From JAAEQG01 sp023133475 (lineage in GTDB: Bacteria; Planctomycetota; Phycisphaerae; UBA1845): a stretch of DNA of 9,222 nt. Position numbers and translations under genes: made by a program. The notes below the pieces were generated by a model. That model searched no databases, was not told the DNA's origin, and worked only from the letters and a program-made list of their open reading frames with translations. Each line of letters begins with the position of its first letter. Positions within the stretch are counted from its first letter, which is position 1. Shown here piece by piece: positions 1 to 4,571 of the stretch. The DNA is taken from positions 1 to 9,222 of the forward strand of contig DAOVLE010000211.1 of assembly GCA_030631415.1 (NCBI GenBank). The letters are read 5' to 3'.

Positions 1-39
1 CAAACGTGTCAGGGCTGCCCAGAACATCCTCACGCAATA

Positions 40-63
40 CATGCCCACGCAAGCGTGGGCATG
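40..63. repeat. Short perfect hairpin repeat downstream of the kinase gene
   Basis: Two 11-base arms (40-50 and 53-63, left arm CATGCCCACGC) pair perfectly around an AA loop. It lies about 50 bases beyond the kinase stop codon on the minus strand. There is no T-run on either side, so it looks more like a dispersed palindromic repeat than an intrinsic terminator, although a stem this GC-rich could still protect an mRNA 3' end. The rest of 1-114 shows no gene I can support. Confidence 0.6.
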
Positions 64-114
64 GCACCCAACGCAGAATCCAACCGGATTTTGTGGCCAT
101 AGGGAAAATCCGAG

Positions 115-768
115 TCAGTTTTCCTCCTCCGCCCGTTCGTCAGGTGGCGGGGCGATGATCACGTCAGCCAAAACCTTGTGCTGCGAGATTTCCCGGTGCT
201 CGATTTCCAGAACCTGCTCCAAAAAGGCAAGGTCCGGGTCACGGGCGCGGGCCAAACGCGCCTTTTTGGTCTGATGATAGTCGCGGTCGATAAACACGCG
301 GATGTCGATGCCCGGCAAAAGCGTGGTATAAGTGCCCTCGGCAATCACCACGTCACGATCACCAGGCTCGATTATTTCACAGTCGATCCGGTCCTCGTCG
401 AAGCGGGCCAACGGCTTGGCCAAACGCTGATCGGGACGCTCACAGAGAGCGGTGATATGCTCAGCCAACAGGTCAAGCCGCACCTCGCAGGGGCCTACCC
501 ACGAGATGTCCTCAACACGCTGCCGGTGATTCGACTTGGGCGGCAACCGGAAATAGTCGTCCTGTGCTAAAACGAGGCACTGGCGACCCTCCACCGCCAA
601 CACAGCAGCCAGACACAACGCCGTCTCCGACTTGCCGCTGCCCGACTCGCCCGCGATCGTCACCACCACCGTCTCGGCACTCAACGCCAAACGCTCCAAA
701 ACGATGGGCAAAAGCTGAGCGGCGGCCTGACGGTGATAGTCGGTGATCACCAACGTGTCGCCGATCAT
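115..768 (-). CDS. Uridine kinase / phosphoribulokinase-family P-loop kinase
   Basis: This 217-residue protein is a probable cytoplasmic kinase that phosphorylates a small hydroxylated substrate, possibly a nucleoside or a sugar, using ATP. The Walker A loop GESGSGKS is at residues 40-47. A QDDYF segment at 69-73 sits where uridine kinases carry their substrate-binding aspartate. A Walker B-like strand ending in an acidic residue, DVVIAEGTY, is at 139-147, and an Arg-rich lid-like stretch with RARDPD is at 174-179. The length and motif order match uridine kinases, but I do not see a close match to the standard enzyme, so the substrate is open. The ATG start is fixed by an ATGA overlap with the stop of the upstream glycosyltransferase, which suggests translational coupling. 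The acidic tail (DERAEEEN) looks disordered. The family is well supported; the exact reaction is not. Confidence 0.85.
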   Translation of the reverse strand: MIGDTLVITDYHRQAAAQLLPIVLERLALSAETVVVTIAGESGSGKSETALCLAAVLAVEGRQCLVLAQDDYFRLPPKSNHRQRVEDISWVGPCEVRLDLLAEHITALCERPDQRLAKPLARFDEDRIDCEIIEPGDRDVVIAEGTYTTLLPGIDIRVFIDRDYHQTKKARLARARDPDLAFLEQVLEIEHREISQHKVLADVIIAPPPDERAEEEN

Positions 769-2534
769 TTCTTCTTCCGTCCACGGGCGATGGTGTACCC
801 GCGCTTACGCAGGTGATCGAGAAGGTTGACGGTCTGTGCTTCCCAGTTAAACTCCTTCACCTTTGCAAGCAGGCGCCGGGCCCGGTGCCAACGGTCGGCT
901 TCGTCATCCAGCAAACGCTGCATCGCTCGGGCAAAACCCTCCACGTCGCCGGCATGCACCACCAACGCATCGTCCGCAACATACTGCACCACAAACGGAG
1001 TCAGGTCCGAAGCCACCACCGCAGTCCCCGAAGCCGCCGCCTGCAAAACCGACATCCCGAAACCCTCCATCTCCGAAGCCGAAACATACATGGCAGCCAG
1101 CGAAAACAACGGCCCAATATGCTCCTCGGGAATGAAACCGGTCAAAAACGCCTGCCCCGCCATTTCCGGATGGGCATCACGGCAAGCCTCCAGAGACTTA
1201 TACACCGCATTCTCGGGGCCACCACCAATGAACAAATAGACGTCCTTCCGCCGGCGAGCCACCTCGGCAAAAGCTTTCAACAACAGGTCCTTTCGCTTGG
1301 TCTGATCCATACGGCTTGTCTCGAAGATAACACAGCCGCGGCGCAAAGCCTCAACCTCGACCCCGCTCAGCTCGGAGAGATACCGGTAGGTGGATTCGGT
1401 TTCGTGGTCCGCGTACACTCGGAACTCAGCCGTGTCCGCACACGGGGGGAAGTAGAAAATACGCTCGCCCGGCACTCCGTAGTGAGTGCGGAGCCGCTCG
1501 GCAATCTCCCCCGAGGTGGCGGCGAACATCCGCGTCCGGGCACACACTGCCTCCTCGTGGCTTCGCCGTTCGCAGAACTTCAGCGGCCGACACACTTCGG
1601 GCGGCTGATCGCGGAAGTTCTCCTGCTTGAGCGACCCCAACGAATGCGGCGTCCATACGTGACGGTCGACGATGTCCAGGTCCGATATAAGCCACTTGGC
1701 CTGCTGTGGGAACAGCCGCAGAATCGCCCCTCCCACCGCATCAGCGACCACAATCGCGTGCAAGGCAGGAGCCATGCGATCTTCAACCCTGCCCAACGCT
1801 TCCCAGGCTGACTCCATGACCTCCTTGACCGCCGCGTCCTTGTCCACCTCGGCGACTTTGGCATACTCCACCACCGCCTGCCTGACCCGCTCGATCAGCG
1901 GCATCGCCGGGGAGCCCGTATTCTCGATAAACAGATGCCCCAGATGGTGGGTAGGAGCCTCCCCCAAAGCCCGCCAGTGCCGCTCTCTGGTCAGCCGCTC
2001 ACGCTTCTGGGCGGGCAACACGCACGCCAGCAGTTCGTCGATCACCTTCGCCGCGATGTCGTTGCGCCACCGCTCGACCAGGCGCGTGCCGATAATAGCG
2101 GCATCCCAGTAGTGCGTGTTCATGAACTCATACATGGCCCAGGGCGGACGACCACGTTCGGCAGCCTCCTTGCGGATGAAAGCATCAAGCCATTCAAGCT
2201 CTTCGTCCAGGGCGATGGCGATGTCTTCCTTGCGGATGAACTCATCGCCGCCGCCGGGCACGAAAACATACCGAACATGGCCTGTGAGATACTCCGGCTC
2301 CCGGCGACCACGGGCACCGTTGAAATGCGGAAACCCCCCGCGGGCAAAAATCGTCACCCGATAGCCCAGGCTGTCCAACGCCCGGGCCAATGAGTTGACA
2401 TACAGGTTTTGCCCGCCGGTGTCCGGAGCGCCCCCGAACGGGATATCAACACCCGCATAGCCGTGGTTAGTGATCAAAGCCACCGCCGGTCGATCAGACT
2501 GTTGATATGTCTCCTCTGCGTGAGACATTGCCAT
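765..2534 (-). CDS. GT4 glycosyltransferase, sucrose-phosphate-synthase-like
   Basis: This 589-residue GT-B enzyme probably transfers a sugar from an NDP-sugar donor. The N-terminal lobe has the donor/acceptor loop GGAPDTGGQN at about 34-43 and THYWDA at about 140-145, which resembles the HYxDA signature of sucrose-phosphate and mannosylfructose-phosphate synthases. TPHSLG at about 295-300 is also typical of that branch. The C-terminal lobe has TSRMDQTKRKD near 406-416, TGFIPEEHIG near 465-474, and an E-x7-E-like site at 490-498 in which the second Glu is Gln. A charged, helix-rich stretch of about 100 residues (roughly 158-262) lies between the N-lobe motifs and makes the protein longer than compact GT4 enzymes. 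I chose the ATG at 2534 because AAGG lies five bases further upstream (2540-2543); an in-frame GTG at 2540 would overlap that site. It is the first gene of a unit with the kinase. Fold and family are confident; donor and acceptor are inferred. Confidence 0.88.
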   Translation of the reverse strand: MAMSHAEETYQQSDRPAVALITNHGYAGVDIPFGGAPDTGGQNLYVNSLARALDSLGYRVTIFARGGFPHFNGARGRREPEYLTGHVRYVFVPGGGDEFIRKEDIAIALDEELEWLDAFIRKEAAERGRPPWAMYEFMNTHYWDAAIIGTRLVERWRNDIAAKVIDELLACVLPAQKRERLTRERHWRALGEAPTHHLGHLFIENTGSPAMPLIERVRQAVVEYAKVAEVDKDAAVKEVMESAWEALGRVEDRMAPALHAIVVADAVGGAILRLFPQQAKWLISDLDIVDRHVWTPHSLGSLKQENFRDQPPEVCRPLKFCERRSHEEAVCARTRMFAATSGEIAERLRTHYGVPGERIFYFPPCADTAEFRVYADHETESTYRYLSELSGVEVEALRRGCVIFETSRMDQTKRKDLLLKAFAEVARRRKDVYLFIGGGPENAVYKSLEACRDAHPEMAGQAFLTGFIPEEHIGPLFSLAAMYVSASEMEGFGMSVLQAAASGTAVVASDLTPFVVQYVADDALVVHAGDVEGFARAMQRLLDDEADRWHRARRLLAKVKEFNWEAQTVNLLDHLRKRGYTIARGRKKK

Positions 2535-2691
2535 ACCCACCTTTTTTGTATCTTTGGGACCCTGGACGAATTGTTTCGCCCAAAACCACCGCCACCGATG
2601 CCTTGTTCGTCTCCATCATGCTCGGTCGTCGGTGCAGTATACTCACTTGAGTTACCTTATCCACACAACGCGGCCTTCGGCCGCAACCAAA

Positions 2692-2758
2692 TCAGTACCG
2701 CGACCGTAAGGGAGCGGCCCTACTTGGTCTGGCCGCTCCCTTACGGTCGCAGTACTGA
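2692..2758. repeat. 28-bp inverted repeat (GCGACCGTAAGGGAGC family)
   Basis: The arms at 2692-2719 and 2731-2758 are reverse complements at 27 of 28 positions and enclose an 11-base loop. Each arm contains GCGACCGTAAGGGAGC or its complement. It can form a long cruciform or RNA hairpin. There is no T-run to make it a classical terminator. It lies 3' of the acetyltransferase gene and 5' of the glycosyltransferase gene. Confidence 0.85.
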
Positions 2759-2766
2759 GTGGGTGG

Positions 2767-2786
2767 CCCATCGCTTTAGCGGTGGG
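2767..2786. repeat. Small hairpin between two repeat copies
   Basis: CCCATCGC pairs with GCGGTGGG around a TTTA loop, with one G-T (G-U in RNA) pair. It fills most of the 37-base gap between the direct repeats at 2726-2758 and 2796-2828, so it may be part of the same composite element. Confidence 0.45.
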
Positions 2787-2795
2787 GGACACGAA

Positions 2796-2828
2796 GGTCT
2801 GGCTGCTCCCTTACGGTCGCGGTACTGA
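2796..2828. repeat. Half-copy of the 2692-2758 inverted repeat
   Basis: These 33 bases repeat 2726-2758 in direct orientation with two differences (GGCTGC for GGCCGC, and CGGTAC for CAGTAC). The left partner arm is absent here, so this is a solitary arm. It can pair with the left arm at 2692-2719 as an alternative to the 2731-2758 arm, giving two mutually exclusive hairpins. Confidence 0.8.
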
Positions 2829-2857
2829 ATGGTTTGGATGAAGAGTGCCGGTTGAGA

Positions 2858-3352
2858 CTAATGCAGGCTGGGCTTGAGATTGAGTTCCAGCACAATCTCG
2901 TCGTGAATGGGGATGCCCGCATGGCCTATCTCGGGAATTTGCGGTTTGATCTTGCGGGCTTCATCCACCACCCCAACGTTCACTGCGGTCATCCGAAACC
3001 CCAAACGCTGATAGAAGCCGATACCAGACAGATTATCGTTCGAGGTGGTCAGCCAAATTTTGCGGGCGTTCTGGCGTCGGGCCTCCTCGATAGCCATGAG
3101 CATCATGGCTGAGCCGATCCCCTGGCCCTCCAGAACGCTGTTGAGAGTGAGAATCTGCAGGTCGTCGCCCTCGCGAACCCAGGTGAGCAGGCCTACGATT
3201 ATACGATCACGCCATTCGATGAAACCGTCTTGCTCGTGAGGATAATAGGGTTTCCCCTGGCTCATCACCACCTTGCTGTACCAGTGCTTCTCGATGAACT
3301 CAGCCACAGCCTGGCGATCTTCGTCTTGAATTTGGCGTCTGGACATACTCAT
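2858..3352 (-). CDS. GNAT-family N-acetyltransferase
   Basis: This 164-residue protein is a single-domain GNAT enzyme expected to move an acetyl group from acetyl-CoA to an amine; the substrate is unknown. The acetyl-CoA pyrophosphate loop is EGQGIGSA at about 75-82, inside the usual strand-loop-helix (LTLNSV..MLMAIEEARR, 68-93). The usual first Arg or Gln of the R/Q-x-x-G-x-G motif is Glu here. The conserved later segment NDNLSGIGFYQRLGF is at 105-119. The C-terminal GIPIHDEIVLEL (146-157) is a tail I associate with a common uncharacterised GNAT subgroup. I prefer the ATG at 3352 because GGAG lies five bases upstream; a TTG at 3370 would add MECGVA and an ATG at 3346 is also possible. It stands alone between repeat-filled spacers, so context does not suggest a role. 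Confidence 0.9.
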   Translation of the reverse strand: MSMSRRQIQDEDRQAVAEFIEKHWYSKVVMSQGKPYYPHEQDGFIEWRDRIIVGLLTWVREGDDLQILTLNSVLEGQGIGSAMMLMAIEEARRQNARKIWLTTSNDNLSGIGFYQRLGFRMTAVNVGVVDEARKIKPQIPEIGHAGIPIHDEIVLELNLKPSLH

Positions 3353-3466
3353 CGCAACTCCGCATTCCAACGAGTCGGAGATCGGGATACAAGAAACTAT
3401 AGCAAAAACGCCCGGTTTGAGCTACATAACCCAAATAATTCACCGCAGTTCGGGAGTGACCGCTTA

Positions 3467-3494
3467 CCCAGGGCTCGCTACGCTTCGCCCTGGG
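3467..3494. repeat. Hairpin repeat with CCCAGGGC arms
   Basis: CCCAGGGC at 3467-3474 pairs perfectly with GCCCTGGG at 3487-3494 around a 12-base loop. It sits in the spacer between the acetyltransferase start and the lipoprotein stop. No T-run follows it on either strand. I take it as a dispersed repeat. Confidence 0.6.
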
Positions 3495-3506
3495 CTATAT
3501 TCCGTC

Positions 3507-3521
3507 GCCTCCTCCGGAGGC
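3507..3521. repeat. Small GC-rich hairpin
   Basis: GCCTCC and GGAGGC pair perfectly around a TCC loop, 12 bases to the right of the previous hairpin. The two may be one composite unit. I see no gene in the remainder of 3353-3603. Confidence 0.5.
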
Positions 3522-3572
3522 TAAGAATACGAACAAGAACGAAAACATTGGGTTCACGGCGTCGCATGGCAC

Positions 3573-3593
3573 GGCGGGTGGAACCCGCCCTAC
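3573..3593. repeat. Short-form hairpin of the GGYGGGT family
   Basis: GGCGGGT (3573-3579) and ACCCGCC (3583-3589) form a perfect 7-bp stem with loop GGA, followed by the family end CTAC. Related copies are at 7119-7139 and 8827-8846, and a longer relative is inside the lipoprotein gene at 4174-4260. It lies just 3' of the lipoprotein stop codon but has no T-run on the minus strand. Confidence 0.7.
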
Positions 3594-3603
3594 TTGCTGT
3601 GCT

Positions 3604-4284
3604 CTACCTGGGCTGGGGGGGGCGGTAGATCAGGCCTTGCCATAATACCACGTCTTGAATCGGATCGTACGATCCGCTGACCGGGTCGCCGTCGATGGTG
3701 GTCCCGTTGAGTTGGAGGCCGGTGCAGGTGAAGGTCCCGACCGTCTGCTCGCCGCTTACGGTGCAGATGAATTGCCCGCCGACGAAGCTGAGCGAAGCGT
3801 TGGCGGCAACAAACGCCCGGCCATCCACCGCGGCACAGGCGTCGAAACCGTCAGCCCAATCGGGAGTGTCGCTGGTGTCAGCCACATCACCGGTAGTGTC
3901 ATCGGTGCCGCCTTCCGAACCGTCGACGGCCTCCCCACCGTCGCCGTCGGATGGTTCGCTGCCGTCGGAGGTGCCGTTGCCCGCACCACCGTCGCCGTCG
4001 GCGGGGGGGCTGGTATTGTCAGCCTGATCGCCGGAGGTCGGAGCATTTCCGCCCATTATCCGCGGACCCAAGGTGACTACGCCTTCCGCCCCACCGGTGC
4101 CGTCGGTCGCGGGTGCGCCGCAGCCAACCATCCCAAACACCACCACGCAAGCCGCCAGCCAACCGCCGAATGTAGGGTGGGTGTAGCCTCGCGGAGCGAG
4201 GCGAAACCCACCGCGCTGATTGGTGGGTTCCACCTCGCTCCGCGAGGCTCCACCCACCCTGCCACTACAACCAGTTCCGTGCAT
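3604..4284 (-). CDS. Small putative lipoprotein, in-frame repeat in its signal region
   Basis: This 226-residue protein is predicted to be exported and lipid-anchored. A hydrophobic core (WLAACVVVFGMVG, about 42-54) is followed by Cys55, with M-V-G-C as a weak lipobox. Next comes an acidic, low-complexity linker rich in Gly, Asp, Ser and Thr (about 78-145), then a beta-rich C-terminal domain of about 80 residues with three cysteines. I recognise no family. I start at the ATG at 4284 because AGGA lies eight bases upstream (4293-4296); a GTG at 4299 would add five residues. Residues 9-37 are encoded by the 87-bp palindromic element at 4174-4260. Removing it leaves the frame intact and puts the lipid Cys at residue 26, a normal signal length. 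No suitable start exists between the element and the hydrophobic core. The 3' end contains an eight-C run (seen as G on the plus strand). Export is likely; function is unknown. Confidence 0.75.
   Translation of the reverse strand: MHGTGCSGRVGGASRSEVEPTNQRGGFRLAPRGYTHPTFGGWLAACVVVFGMVGCGAPATDGTGGAEGVVTLGPRIMGGNAPTSGDQADNTSPPADGDGGAGNGTSDGSEPSDGDGGEAVDGSEGGTDDTTGDVADTSDTPDWADGFDACAAVDGRAFVAANASLSFVGGQFICTVSGEQTVGTFTCTGLQLNGTTIDGDPVSGSYDPIQDVVLWQGLIYRPPQPR
4174..4260. repeat. 87-bp long-form palindromic element inside a coding region
   Basis: The arms 4174-4212 and 4222-4260 are reverse complements at 36 of 39 positions with a 9-base loop. Each arm is itself a nested hairpin: the right arm reads GGTGGGT, TCC, ACCTCGC, TCC, GCGAGGC, TCC, ACCCACC, and then CT. 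The ends are AGGGTGGG and CCCACCCT. The length is exactly 29 codons and the reading frame of the lipoprotein has no stop across it. A solitary arm of this element is at 6879-6905, and short forms that lack the inner hairpin are at 3573, 7119 and 8827. Confidence 0.88.
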
Positions 4285-4376
4285 GATCGTATTCCTCACA
4301 ACTTTTGCACTACTAACCCGCGGATAATCCGCCGCAGAACACGCGAAGACCGCATGACAACTGTGCGATGAACATT

Positions 4377-4522
4377 CCGCGCTAGGCCCGGCATTTATGC
4401 CGGGTTGAAAGGATGGAGTAATAATCCCCTTTCCCTTCCCCCGCCGCCGAAGGCGGCGGGGGAAGGGAAAGGGGGTGGGATGAGTCCTTGTTTACCCGGC
4501 ATAAATGCCGGGCCTAGCGCGG
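4377..4522. repeat. Nested palindromic element, copy 1 (142-bp core 4379-4520)
   Basis: The outer arms 4377-4405 and 4494-4522 are perfect reverse complements (29 of 29). Each outer arm also contains its own 8-bp-stem hairpin CCCGGCAT-TT-ATGCCGGG. In the centre, 4426-4448 and 4452-4474 form a perfect 23-bp stem capped by GAA. The outer hairpins and the long outer pairing are therefore alternatives. It lies about 50 bases after the stop of the large unknown gene on the minus strand, where it could stabilise or end the transcript. A second copy with the same architecture and core length is at 6941-7082. Confidence 0.92.
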
Positions 4523-4571
4523 AGTAGTGCGATCCTCTGTTCTGAAAACAGGCCATTCTCACTCGCAAAAA

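Larger units (their letters stand above)
2535..2857. other. Gene-free spacer of about 320 bases rich in palindromes
   Basis: I see no credible coding sequence on either strand between the acetyltransferase stop and the glycosyltransferase start. It holds a small hairpin at 2670-2684 (GCGGCC, loop TTC, GGCCGC), the large inverted repeat at 2692-2758, a G-U tolerant hairpin at 2767-2786 and a half-copy at 2796-2828. On the minus strand, TATACT at 2636-2641 is a possible -10 box about 100 bases before the glycosyltransferase start, but no good -35 accompanies it, so the promoter is unproven. Confidence 0.7.

Noticed and set aside
1..27. Possible start of another minus-strand gene (ATG at 27) running off the left edge
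   Set aside because: Only nine codons are visible and the GAGG before the ATG is too close to act as a ribosome-binding site; it cannot be supported.
813..1811. Long plus-strand open frame of about 330 codons
   Set aside because: It is antisense to the glycosyltransferase, has no recognisable domain, and its composition (many His, Arg and Gln) is that of a shadow frame in GC-rich DNA.
2692..2828. Repeats here as a CRISPR array
   Set aside because: There are only two direct copies 37 bases apart, one of them half of a long inverted repeat, and the gap itself folds; no cas genes are present.
2409..2828. Plus-strand open frame of 139 codons across the repeat cluster
   Set aside because: It starts inside the glycosyltransferase, reads through the palindromes and ends in them; there is no domain or conserved feature.
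3655..4371. Plus-strand open frame opposite the lipoprotein gene
   Set aside because: It has no signal, domain or ribosome-binding site, and the minus-strand reading has a lipoprotein signal and a coherent low-complexity linker. I did consider that neither is real, but the minus-strand features are better.
4377..4522. Nested palindrome as a standard rho-independent terminator
   Set aside because: No T-run follows the stem on the minus strand, and a copy with the same architecture lies elsewhere, so a repeat element is the better primary label.
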